Of a DNA stretch of 22,604 nucleotides, positions 1 to 7,391 are shown piece by piece. The stretch covers positions 1-22,604 of the forward strand of contig JBPCMN010000081.1 of NCBI GenBank assembly GCA_051002235.1, in the 5' to 3' direction. This stretch comes from JBPCMN01 sp013695115. GTDB taxonomy: Bacteria; Actinomycetota; Acidimicrobiia; IMCC26256; JACDBD01. A model generated the notes under the pieces. It ran no database searches and was not told where the DNA came from. It was given only the letters and a program-made list of their open reading frames with translations. The position numbers were made by a program, and so were the translations under genes. Position 1 is the stretch's first letter; every line of letters starts with the position of its first letter.

Positions 1-629
1 TCTCGGATCCACAGGAGCGTCCTGTTGGGGAAGGGCACTGGTGCCGGCCTGGCCGCCGGGAGGGGGGGGAGGCGCCGCGCCGCCGTCTTGGTGACGCAGC
101 CGTGATGAGGTCCGCCCGGCTCACCCAGGCGCTCGGCCACGGTCTCGATCATCATTCCCTGCGACGGGCTGACCGTCCGCAGCCGCTCGAGCGCGGCCTG
201 GTCGAGTGCGCCGGCGTTGGCATGGGGGAGCAGCCCGGTCTCCTGCAGCACCGCGTCACACGCAGCGACGAGATAGTCGAGCGTGGACGAGTACCCGTGC
301 CCTTCCAGCCAGGATTGGGCCGCGGGGTAGCGAGCCTCGGGCTCCTCGCCCAGCGTGAACAGCGCCTCGTGGCAGCCGAGCTCGGCGCCGCGGCGCGCGA
401 TCGCCAGCACGTCGTCGAGAGGCAGGAAGGGCGACTCGAGACGCGCCGGCGGCTTCGCGAACGTGCAGTAGCCGCACCGGTCGCGGCACAGCATCGTCAG
501 CGGTATGAAGACCTTCGGTGAGAACGTGACCCGTTCACCGTGACCGACGTCACGAACGCGCGCCGCCTCGCGCACGAGGTCGGGCAGGGGAGTGTCGACG
601 AGCTCGTAGGCCTCTGCCCGGCTCAGCAC
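1..629 (-). CDS. cofG: FO synthase, CofG radical-SAM part (partial, 3' end outside window)
   Basis: This is the start of 7,8-didemethyl-8-hydroxy-5-deazariboflavin (FO) synthase, which makes the deazaflavin core of coenzyme F420 from a tyrosine-derived intermediate and a pyrimidine. The sequence shows SPKVFIPLT followed by CRDRCGYC, with Cys48, Cys52 and Cys55 forming the CxxxCxxC that binds the radical-SAM 4Fe-4S cluster. Further on come LFTLGEEPE, PHANAG and SPSQGMMIETVAERL, all typical of CofG and of the N-terminal half of FbiC. The GTG start at 629 was chosen because TAGGCT lies 7 bases upstream, which suggests a leaderless transcript, and the protein then begins just before the conserved core. 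The frame stays open to base 1, so I cannot tell a stand-alone CofG from a fused CofG-CofH (FbiC), the usual actinobacterial form. The last 30 or so residues (bases 1-98) fit the family poorly and may contain sequence errors. Confidence 0.88.
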   Translation of the reverse strand, partial: MLSRAEAYELVDTPLPDLVREAARVRDVGHGERVTFSPKVFIPLTMLCRDRCGYCTFAKPPARLESPFLPLDDVLAIARRGAELGCHEALFTLGEEPEARYPAAQSWLEGHGYSSTLDYLVAACDAVLQETGLLPHANAGALDQAALERLRTVSPSQGMMIETVAERLGEPGGPHHGCVTKTAARRLPPLPAARPAPVPFPNRTLLWIR

Positions 630-636
630 GCTGGTG

Positions 637-642
637 AGCCTA
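637..642 (-). promoter_or_regulatory. -10 box for cofG (TAGGCT), leaderless type
   Basis: On the minus strand TAGGCT is followed by 7 bases and then the GTG of cofG. This matches the actinobacterial TAnnnT -10 consensus and puts the expected transcription start at or next to the start codon. No Shine-Dalgarno sequence is visible. The -35 region is not clear. The same hexamer with the same 7-base spacing precedes the gene at 8984. Confidence 0.5.
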
Positions 643-679
643 GGCGCGTGCACGAGTGTCGCTTCACCGTTCACCTCTT

Positions 680-827
680 GGCGGGCATGGACCGGGTAGC
701 GCGCCGGGCACGGCCCGCTTTACCGGCCGAGCCCCCTGCTCGCAGCCCCTCCGGGGCTGCTCGGCTCTTCGAGCCGGGTCTCGGCCTGGCGGGCCTATCG
801 CCCGGCGGCTACCGGTCCATGCCCGCC
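680..827. repeat. Large nested palindrome (cruciform or structured RNA element)
   Basis: The arms 680-700 and 808-827 are reverse complements over 20 pairs with a single bulged G. Inside, 702-708 pairs with 801-807, 712-718 with 789-795, and 725-731 with 780-786, each a perfect 7-base match. The tip carries two perfect hairpins: 742-749/753-760 (8 bp, loop TCC) and 762-767/771-776 (6 bp, loop TTC). The element has no credible coding frame. It begins 39 bases after the pgl stop codon and ends upstream of the cofG promoter, so it could be a strong terminator or insulator, a structured RNA, or a short non-autonomous repeat element. Pairings were found by eye; the function is unknown. Confidence 0.85.
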
Positions 828-866
828 TCCCCCTGCGGGTCGGCGGGGAACCGCGGGCGCGATTCG

Positions 867-1511
867 CTAACCGTTTGCGGCTTCGTCCACCAACCACACG
901 ACACGCTCGGCACGCACGCGTGCCGCCGGGAGATCCTCGCCCGCCTTCACGCGCGCGAGCGCTTCCTGTTTTTCTTCGCCGGCGATGGTGAAGACCGCGA
1001 GGCGCGCCATGGCGATCCCGGGGAAGGTGAACGTCAGTCTTGGGTGCGGGTGGAGGTCGCCGCCGGTCGCGACGACGAGGTGGTCCTTCTCCTCCAGTGC
1101 CGGCGAACCGGGGAAGAGCGAGGCCGTGTGGCCGTCGGGACCAAGGCCCAAGTGGATCAGATCGATCGGTCCGTGCTGCCGGAGGACCTGGTCGTAGGCG
1201 TCGGCGGCCTCCTCGATGGTCTTGCCGGCATGGCGCATCGAGTGCACCGCCCGCGGCATGACCTGGTCGACGAACGCGAAGCGGGCCATGCCCTCGTTCG
1301 AGTCGGGGTTGCCGACGGGGACCCAGCGCTCGTCGCCGAAGAAGATCTCGACCCTGGGCCAGTCGACGTCGGCGACCGCCAGAAGCTCGTAGCACTGGCG
1401 GGCGGTGTCGCCGCCCGAGAGCGCGATCGACTCCGGTGCCTCCGTGGTCACCAGCTCCTGGAACGCCAGCGGGACGTGCCGGACGACGCGCAGCTCGCCG
1501 GACAGGCTCAC
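867..1511 (-). CDS. pgl: 6-phosphogluconolactonase
   Basis: It hydrolyses 6-phosphogluconolactone to 6-phosphogluconate, the second step of the oxidative pentose phosphate pathway, in the cytoplasm. The 214-residue protein has SGGDT near residues 32-36, FFGDERWVP, and LGLGPDGHTASLFPG, the signature segments of the DevB/NagB-like family. The GTG start at 1511 overlaps the zwf stop codon in GTGA, giving translational coupling, and removes an upstream open stretch that only mirrors zwf in another frame. The length is slightly short for the family (about 230-250), mainly at the N-terminus. It is the last gene of a zwf-pgl unit; the stop is followed by the palindrome at 680-827. Confidence 0.93.
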   Translation of the reverse strand: MSLSGELRVVRHVPLAFQELVTTEAPESIALSGGDTARQCYELLAVADVDWPRVEIFFGDERWVPVGNPDSNEGMARFAFVDQVMPRAVHSMRHAGKTIEEAADAYDQVLRQHGPIDLIHLGLGPDGHTASLFPGSPALEEKDHLVVATGGDLHPHPRLTFTFPGIAMARLAVFTIAGEEKQEALARVKAGEDLPAARVRAERVVWLVDEAANG

Positions 1512-3037
1512 GACTTGCGCCACGTCTCGTCCCCGCCGAGCAGGTTGTTCGACTCGGTCGGGCCCCAGCTCCCGGCCGGGTAGAACGCCAACGGCACCGC
1601 ATCGCGCTCGAACGCGTCGATCACCGGTTGCACGATCTCCCACGCGGTGTGTACCTCGTCGCCCCGGATGAACAGCGTGGCGTCGCCGAGGAAGGCGTCG
1701 ACGAGCACACGCTCGTAGGCCTCGGGGGCCCGCTCGGCGAAGGTCTCCCGGTAGCTGAAGTCGAGCGGCACGGTCCGCACCTGAAACGTCTGGCCGGGGA
1801 CCTTGGCCGCGAACGAGAGCGTGATGCCCTCGTCGGGTTGGATGTGCAGCGTCATGACGTTCGGCTCGAGCGAGTCGACCGCGCCGGCCGGGAGCGGGAG
1901 GAAGGGCACCGACTTGTAACGCAACGCGACCTCGGTCGCCCGCCGCTGCAACCGCTTGCCGGCGCGCACGCAGAACGGCACGCCCGCCCACCGCCAGTTG
2001 TCCACGTCGAGGCGGAGCGCGAGGTATGTCTCGACCTTGCTGTGGGGAGCCACGCCCTCCTCCTCGCGATACGAGCAGACGTCGACCCCGTCGATCGTGT
2101 CCGCGGTGTACTGCCCCCGGACGACGCGGTCGGGGAGCTCGGAGGGCTCGAGCGGGCGGATCGAGCGCAGCAGCTTGACCTTCTCGTCCCGGATGGCGTC
2201 GGCGGCGAACGACGCCGGCGGCTCCATGGCGGTGAGGGCGAGGACCTGGAGGAGATGGTTCTGGACGATGTCACGTAGGACACCGGACTGCTCGTAGAAC
2301 GCGCCGCGATGCTCGACACCGAGTTGCTCCGCCACGGTGATCTCGACCCGGTCGACGTAGCGGCGATTCCAGAGCGGCTCGAACACCGTGTTGGTAAAGC
2401 GCAGGGCCAGGATGTTCTGGACCGTCTCCTTCGCCAGGTAGTGGTCGATCCGGTAGATCTGATGCTCGCGGAAGTGCTGGTGCAGCTGGTCGTCGAGGTG
2501 GCGGGCGGTCTCCACGTCCCGCCCGAACGGCTTCTCGACCACGATGCGACGGAACGTGCCCGGCGGTTCGTGCGCCAGGCCGGCCTTCCCGAGGCCCGAC
2601 GCGATCGTGCCGAACACCGACGGGACGGTGGACAGGTAGTAGAGGACGTTCCCGCCTCCGTCCCGGCCCGCGTCTATATCTTCGAGCTCGGCTCGCAGTT
2701 GCTGGAACGTGTCGGCGTCGTCGACAGAGCCGGGGACGAAGCGGAAACGCACCCCGAGCTGGTCGAGCGCGTCGCGTCGTCCCGGAGAGTCGCCGTCGCC
2801 GGCCTTCTCCACTGCGTTCCGCACGTCCTCGGCGAACTCCTCGTTGCTGATCGCTCGCCGGGCGTTGCCCACCACGGTCAGCCGGCCCGGCAGCTGCCCC
2901 GCGTTCGCGAGCGATGCCAGGGCGGGGTAGAGCTTGCGGTGGGCGAGGTCGCCGGTGGCGCCGAAGACGACCAGCGAGGCCGAGACGGCGACGCGGTCGC
3001 CCGGGGCCGACGCCGGATCCGGGCTCATACGGGGCAT
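1508..3037 (-). CDS. zwf: Glucose-6-phosphate 1-dehydrogenase
   Basis: It oxidises glucose 6-phosphate to 6-phosphogluconolactone with NAD(P)+, the entry to the oxidative pentose phosphate pathway. The N-terminal Rossmann motif VVFGATGDLAHRKL (around residues 23-36), EKPFG (168-172) and the catalytic RIDHYLAKE (196-204, with His199) are intact, and the 510-residue length is normal. Among in-frame starts, ATG at 3037 has GGGAG 4 bases upstream. ATG 3028 has its nearest purine tract 13 bases away, and GTG 3067 would only add a poor extension. zwf is coupled to pgl by a GTGA overlap. In many actinobacteria zwf is followed by opcA, an activator; no opcA is present here. The divergent neighbour is the methyltransferase-glycosylase fusion at 3091. 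Confidence 0.96.
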   Translation of the reverse strand: MPRMSPDPASAPGDRVAVSASLVVFGATGDLAHRKLYPALASLANAGQLPGRLTVVGNARRAISNEEFAEDVRNAVEKAGDGDSPGRRDALDQLGVRFRFVPGSVDDADTFQQLRAELEDIDAGRDGGGNVLYYLSTVPSVFGTIASGLGKAGLAHEPPGTFRRIVVEKPFGRDVETARHLDDQLHQHFREHQIYRIDHYLAKETVQNILALRFTNTVFEPLWNRRYVDRVEITVAEQLGVEHRGAFYEQSGVLRDIVQNHLLQVLALTAMEPPASFAADAIRDEKVKLLRSIRPLEPSELPDRVVRGQYTADTIDGVDVCSYREEEGVAPHSKVETYLALRLDVDNWRWAGVPFCVRAGKRLQRRATEVALRYKSVPFLPLPAGAVDSLEPNVMTLHIQPDEGITLSFAAKVPGQTFQVRTVPLDFSYRETFAERAPEAYERVLVDAFLGDATLFIRGDEVHTAWEIVQPVIDAFERDAVPLAFYPAGSWGPTESNNLLGGDETWRKS

Positions 3038-3079
3038 TCGTCTCCCGAACGGGTGCGGATGAACCACCGTGTCCGCGGG

Positions 3080-3085
3080 ATGATA
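3080..3085 (-). promoter_or_regulatory. Putative -10 box for zwf (TATCAT)
   Basis: TATCAT on the minus strand lies in the 53-base gap between divergent zwf and the gene at 3091. It would give a leader of about 35-40 bases that includes the GGGAG ribosome binding site of zwf. The overlapping plus-strand sequence TGATAC ends 4 bases before the GTG at 3091 and could serve the other gene. Seen by eye only. Confidence 0.35.
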
Positions 3086-3090
3086 CGGCC

Positions 3091-4167
3091 GTGGAGCGCG
3101 ACACGGTCGATGTGTACGAGCAGCGGGCCGACGAGTGGAAGGCGGGCCGGTCGCGGAGCAACATCTCCGACGCCCGGCGGTTCGCGTCGGGAGTCGCGCC
3201 GGGCTCGCTCCGGATCGACCTGGGCTGCGGGCCTGGCTTCCACGTCCCGTTCCTCGGCAGGCCGCTGGTGGCGATCGACGCCGCCCGCGCCATGCTCGAC
3301 CTGACCCGCGCCGAGTCTCCGTCCACGCTGCTGGTGCAGGCAGATCTCGAGGCGCTGCCGTTCCGGGACCGCAGCTTCGGCGGCGCCTGGGCCCGGGCGA
3401 GCTACCTGCACGTTCCTCGCACCCGGCTGCCGTTGGCGCTCGCCCGCCTCCACTGGTCGATGCGTCCGGGCGCGCCGGTCGTCCTCTTCGTCCGACTCGG
3501 CGACGATGAAGGTGCGCTGGGCGAGGACGGCGACTTCCCCGGTCGCTTCTTCGCCGAGTGGCGCGCGCCCGCGCTCGAGGACGTGTTGGTCGGCGCCGGG
3601 TTCACCGTCGACGGCATCACCGAGGACCGCGGTCACAAGGCGGACTTCCTCGTTGGCCGCGCCCGGCGGGGCCGCACGCTGCCCGACACCGTGGGACCCG
3701 GCATGCACCTCCTCGTCTGCGGCCTCAACCCGAGCGTCTACGCGGCCGACCATGGGGTCGGCTACGCCCGGCCCAACAACCGCTTCTGGCCGATGGCGCT
3801 GGCGACCGCGCGGGTGACGCGCGACCGCGACCCGCTGCACGCGCTGACCGAGCACGGCATCGGGATGACCGATCTGGTGAAGCGGGCGACGCACGGCGCG
3901 ACCGAACTGACCACCGGCGAATACCGCGAGGGAGTCGCCCGGGTCCAGCGCCTGGTCGCGTGGCTGGAACCGGGGGCGGTGTGCTTCGTGGGTCTCGCCG
4001 GCTGGCGAGCCGCGCTGAACCCGAGGGCGAAGCCGGGCGTGCAGCCCGGCGGCTTCGCCGGCGTCCCCGCCTATGTGATGCCGTCGACCAGCGGCGCGAA
4101 CGCCCGCACCACGATGGGAGAGCTGGTGAAGCACCTGCGCGCCGCCGACGCGTTGGCGCGGGGCTGA
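3091..4167 (+). CDS. SAM-dependent methyltransferase fused to Mug/TDG-type uracil-DNA glycosylase
   Basis: A 358-residue protein with two recognisable halves. Residues about 1-190 form a class I SAM methyltransferase: RIDLGCGPGF (41-50, motif I), then AIDAARAML and QADLEALPF, as in small-molecule methyltransferases. Residues about 205-358 form a mismatch-specific uracil-DNA glycosylase: LLVCGLNPS (motif at 211-215, with the Asn that activates water in Mug), a GVGYARPNNRFWP segment, MTDLVKRATHG, and MPSTSGANART (PSTSG at 331-335). This domain would remove uracil or thymine from mismatches with G. The GTG at 3091 is preferred because it leaves a compact N-terminus; it has no strong ribosome binding site. 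There is no stop or frame change between the halves, so the fusion is real in this sequence. It lies opposite to the flanking tal and zwf genes. The methyltransferase substrate is unknown. Confidence 0.85.
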   Translation: MERDTVDVYEQRADEWKAGRSRSNISDARRFASGVAPGSLRIDLGCGPGFHVPFLGRPLVAIDAARAMLDLTRAESPSTLLVQADLEALPFRDRSFGGAWARASYLHVPRTRLPLALARLHWSMRPGAPVVLFVRLGDDEGALGEDGDFPGRFFAEWRAPALEDVLVGAGFTVDGITEDRGHKADFLVGRARRGRTLPDTVGPGMHLLVCGLNPSVYAADHGVGYARPNNRFWPMALATARVTRDRDPLHALTEHGIGMTDLVKRATHGATELTTGEYREGVARVQRLVAWLEPGAVCFVGLAGWRAALNPRAKPGVQPGGFAGVPAYVMPSTSGANARTTMGELVKHLRAADALARG

Positions 4168-4184
4168 GGCTCGGAGCTGGCAGG

Positions 4185-5279
4185 TCAGGCGGCGAGCTCG
4201 ATGGCGCGCTGCTCGAGCGACTTGAGGCAGTCGACGTAGGACTGCTCGAAGCTGGCCACGCCTTCGCGTTCGACGGTGGCGGTGAGAGCGTCGTAGTCGA
4301 CGCCGGCATCGGCGAGCCCGGCAATGACCCGGTCCGCCTCGTCGACTCCCTGTTCGATCGTGTCGGGCTTCGGGTCGCCGTGGTCGCGCAGGGCGTCGAT
4401 GGAAGCCTGCGCGAGGGTGTTCACCGTGTCGCGGCCGACGAGCTCGTCGACGTAGAGCGTGTCGGAGTACTCCGGGTTCTTCGTGGAAGTCGACGCCCAC
4501 AGCGGCCGCTGCACGCGCGCGCCACGGCCGGCCAGCGCGTCCCAGCGTTCGCCGGCGAACCGTTGGCGGAACAGCCGGTAGGCGAGCTTGGCGTTGGCAA
4601 CCGCGACCCGACCGCGCAGGGGATGTCCGACGGGGAGGCGCTTGTCGGCTTCGGTGTCGACCCGACTGACGAAGAAGGAGGCGACCGACGCCACCCGGCT
4701 CACGTCGCCACCGGCCTCGGCGTGACGCTCCAGCCCGCGCAGGTAGGCCTCGATGACCTCGGCGTAGCGGGCCATCGAGAAGATCAGGGTGATGTTCACC
4801 GAGATGCCGTCGGCGGTGCAGTCCTCGATTGCCGGTATTCCTTCGGCGGTCGCCGGGATCTTGACGAGCACGTTGGGCCGGTCGGCGTGCTCGCGCAGCC
4901 AGTGGACCTGTGTGATGGTGGCGCTCGTGTCGAAGGCGCGGTCGGGCGCGACCTCGACCGACACGAACCCGTCGTGGCCGTCGAGGCGGTCGTGGGTCGC
5001 GCGCAGGACGTCGGCGGCGGCACGGATGTCGGCGAGGACCAGCTCCCAATAGACGGCGTCGATGGCGAGCCGCTGACCCTGGAGCTCGCGGAGTTGGTCG
5101 TCGTAGCCCTCGCCACCGGCCAGCGCTTTCTCGAAGATCGTGGGGTTCGAGGTGACGCCGCGAATGCCGTCCTCGTCGATCAGCTTCGCCAGCGCCCCGC
5201 CCTGGACGAGCTGGCGGGTGAGGTTGTCGTACCAGGGGCTCTGGCCGTACTCGTTGAGGCGGGCGATCGGGCTCGTCAT
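4185..5279 (-). CDS. tal: Transaldolase
   Basis: It transfers a dihydroxyacetone unit between sugar phosphates in the non-oxidative pentose phosphate pathway. The 364-residue protein has GVTSNPTIFEK (41-51) and NVLVKIPAT with the Schiff-base lysine at residue 140, followed by GISVNITLIFS and WASTSTKNP. The length matches the longer actinobacterial/cyanobacterial-type transaldolase (about 370) rather than E. coli TalB. ATG 5279 overlaps the tkt stop codon in ATGA, so tkt and tal are translationally coupled. It converges with the fusion gene across only 17 bases, and no terminator hairpin is seen there. Confidence 0.96.
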   Translation of the reverse strand: MTSPIARLNEYGQSPWYDNLTRQLVQGGALAKLIDEDGIRGVTSNPTIFEKALAGGEGYDDQLRELQGQRLAIDAVYWELVLADIRAAADVLRATHDRLDGHDGFVSVEVAPDRAFDTSATITQVHWLREHADRPNVLVKIPATAEGIPAIEDCTADGISVNITLIFSMARYAEVIEAYLRGLERHAEAGGDVSRVASVASFFVSRVDTEADKRLPVGHPLRGRVAVANAKLAYRLFRQRFAGERWDALAGRGARVQRPLWASTSTKNPEYSDTLYVDELVGRDTVNTLAQASIDALRDHGDPKPDTIEQGVDEADRVIAGLADAGVDYDALTATVEREGVASFEQSYVDCLKSLEQRAIELAA

Positions 5280-7321
5280 GCTTCTCCCTCGGGTGGCGCG
5301 GGCGGCGGCGCGAGGCCGAGCAGTGCCCGGGCCCGTGCCGTGACGTAGTCGGGGTTGTACCCGAAGCGGTCGAGGACGACGCTGCCGGGGGCCGAGGCGC
5401 CGAAGTGGTCGATCGCGACCGCGTCGTCGGCATAGCGGTCCCAGCCCAGGCTGACACCCGCCTCGACCGCGAGGGTGGGTGCACCGGGCGGGAGGACGGA
5501 ATCGCGGTACTCGTCCGGCTGCGCCGCGAACAGCTCCCACGACGGCATCGAGACCACCCGCACCGACAAACCTTCGGCCGCCAGGCGCTCGCGCGCGGCG
5601 ACGCACAGTGACACTTCGGAGCCGGTGCCGATGAGGACGAGATCGAGGCCGTCGCCGGCCTCGTCGACGAGTGTGTACGCGCCCGCGGGCACGCCGGTGG
5701 GCGCGCGCTCGGCGGTCCCCTCGAGGACGGGCAGCTTCTGGCGGGTGAGGATCAACGCGGTGGGCCCGTCGCCGTCGATGTGCACCTTCCACGCCGGCGG
5801 GACCTCGTTGGCGTCGGCGGGTCGGATCAGCCGCAGCTCGGGGATGGCGCGCACGGCCATGAGGTGCTCGACGGGCTGGTGGGTAGGCCCGTCCTCACCG
5901 AGGCCGACGGAGTCGTGCGACCACACGAACGCGACCTTCGCCCGCGACAACGCCGCCAGGCGGGGGGCGGGCCGCATGTAGTCGCTGAAGACGAAGAAGG
6001 TCCCGCCGAACGGGAGCGCGCCGCCGGTGAGTGCCATGCCGTTCATCACCGATCCCATGCCGTGCTCACGCACACCGAAGTGGAGCTGGCGGCCGCTGAA
6101 GTCGTCGCGGTCGATGACGGCGGCGCCGGCGAGCTCGGTGCCGGTGTTGCCGGTCAGGTCGGCACCGCCGCCGAGGAGCCCGGGGACGTCGTCGAGGATC
6201 GCGTCGAGCACCTTGGAGCACGCCGACCGGGTCGCGACCTCGTCTCCGGGCTTCCACGACGGGAGCTTCAACTCCCAGCCGTCCCGGCCCCGGCCGGTGA
6301 GGCAGAGGTCGTAGTCGGCGGCGGGCGCGGGCTCGCGGTCGCGCCAGCCCGCGACCCGCTGCTCCCACGCCGAGCGGTCTTCGCGTCCGCGCGACCCGGC
6401 GTCGCGGTAGTAGGCGAGGACGTCGTCGGGGACCCAGAAGGGTTCCGGCGGCATCCCCAGGATCTCCTTGACCTTGGCGACCTCGTCCTCCCCCAGGGGA
6501 TTCCCGTGCGCCTGGGGGGTGTCGGTGTACTCGGGTGACGGGTAGCCGATGTGGCTGCGCAGGATCACCAGCGTGGGGCGGTCGTCGGCCGCCATGCCCT
6601 CGCGCAGCCCGCGTTCGAGTGCGTCGAGGTCCTCGGCCGCCTCACCCAGTTCCACGACGTGCCAGTGGTAGCCCGCGAACCGACTGGGAACGTCGTCGGA
6701 GTACGCGAGCTCGGTGGCGCCGTCGATCGAGATGTGGTTGTCGTCGTAGACATAGACGACCCGGCCGAGCCCGAGGTGACCGGCCAGTGACGCCGCCTCG
6801 TGGCTCACGCCCTCCTCGAGGTCGCCGTCGGAGCAGATCGCGAAGATGTGGTGGTCGGCGACGTCGGCGCCAAAGCGGGCCCGGAGGCTGCGCTCGACGA
6901 TGGCCATGCCGACGCCGTTGGCGAACCCCTGACCGAGCGGTCCGGTGGTCACCTCGACGCCGGGCGTGTGACGGTGCTCGGGATGCCCGGGTGTGCGCGA
7001 GCCGAACTGCCGGAACTGCTCGAGGTCGTCGAGCTCGAGCCCGTAGCCGGTCAGGTAGAGCATGGCGTACAGGAGCATCGAGGCATGCCCGGCCGACAGC
7101 ACGAAGCGATCGCGGTTCGGCCACTCCGGTGCGCCGGCGTCGTAGCACATGATCCGGGTGTAGAGGACGTGCGCCAGCGGCGCGAGCGCCATGGGCGTGC
7201 CCGGGTGGCCGGAGTTGGCCTTCTGGACCGCGTCCATCGCCAGGCCGCGGATGACGTCGATCGCCCGGCGCTCGAGCTCCTCGGAGGCTGCCGTCCGGGT
7301 CGCGACTGTCTCGGCCGTCAC
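5276..7321 (-). CDS. tkt: Transketolase
   Basis: This thiamine-diphosphate enzyme transfers two-carbon ketol units between sugar phosphates. The 681 residues contain ANSGHPGTP (SGHPG 37-41), TGPLGQG (126-132), the ThDP/Mg motif DGDLEEG (165-171) with the metal-binding Asn195, and FGVREHGMG with the catalytic Glu419. The phosphate-binding HDSVGLGEDGPTHQP is also present. The GTG start at 7321 has GGAGAGGGG just upstream (minus strand 7334-7326). It is the first gene of a tkt-tal unit overlapping by 4 bases. Confidence 0.97.
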   Translation of the reverse strand: MTAETVATRTAASEELERRAIDVIRGLAMDAVQKANSGHPGTPMALAPLAHVLYTRIMCYDAGAPEWPNRDRFVLSAGHASMLLYAMLYLTGYGLELDDLEQFRQFGSRTPGHPEHRHTPGVEVTTGPLGQGFANGVGMAIVERSLRARFGADVADHHIFAICSDGDLEEGVSHEAASLAGHLGLGRVVYVYDDNHISIDGATELAYSDDVPSRFAGYHWHVVELGEAAEDLDALERGLREGMAADDRPTLVILRSHIGYPSPEYTDTPQAHGNPLGEDEVAKVKEILGMPPEPFWVPDDVLAYYRDAGSRGREDRSAWEQRVAGWRDREPAPAADYDLCLTGRGRDGWELKLPSWKPGDEVATRSACSKVLDAILDDVPGLLGGGADLTGNTGTELAGAAVIDRDDFSGRQLHFGVREHGMGSVMNGMALTGGALPFGGTFFVFSDYMRPAPRLAALSRAKVAFVWSHDSVGLGEDGPTHQPVEHLMAVRAIPELRLIRPADANEVPPAWKVHIDGDGPTALILTRQKLPVLEGTAERAPTGVPAGAYTLVDEAGDGLDLVLIGTGSEVSLCVAARERLAAEGLSVRVVSMPSWELFAAQPDEYRDSVLPPGAPTLAVEAGVSLGWDRYADDAVAIDHFGASAPGSVVLDRFGYNPDYVTARARALLGLAPPPAPPEGEA

Positions 7322-7343
7322 CTTGCCCCTCTCCGCTGGTCGC

Positions 7344-7349
7344 AGCGTA
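7344..7349 (-). promoter_or_regulatory. Putative -10 box for tkt (TACGCT)
   Basis: TACGCT on the minus strand lies 22 bases before the tkt GTG and would give a short leader carrying the GGAGAGGGG ribosome binding site. It sits in the 70-base gap after the FIST gene, so tkt-tal could also be read from upstream. Weak evidence. Confidence 0.3.
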
Positions 7350-7391
7350 TTCGTACCCGCACCCCGGGCCAGGGAATCCGCGCCGGAGACA

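Noticed and set aside
540..1583. A 347-codon plus-strand open frame opposite pgl and the end of zwf
   Set aside because: It is antisense to genes with clear catalytic motifs and has Arg/Pro/Gly-rich, low-complexity content; it is a mirror effect of GC-rich coding DNA.
3038..3067. Upstream GTG start for zwf
   Set aside because: It adds 10 residues without family similarity, and the ribosome-binding GGGAG lies inside that extension, close to ATG 3037.
3025..5484. An 819-codon minus-strand open frame across the fusion gene and tal
   Set aside because: It lies antisense to the methyltransferase-glycosylase fusion and out of frame with tal; its Arg-rich product matches nothing.
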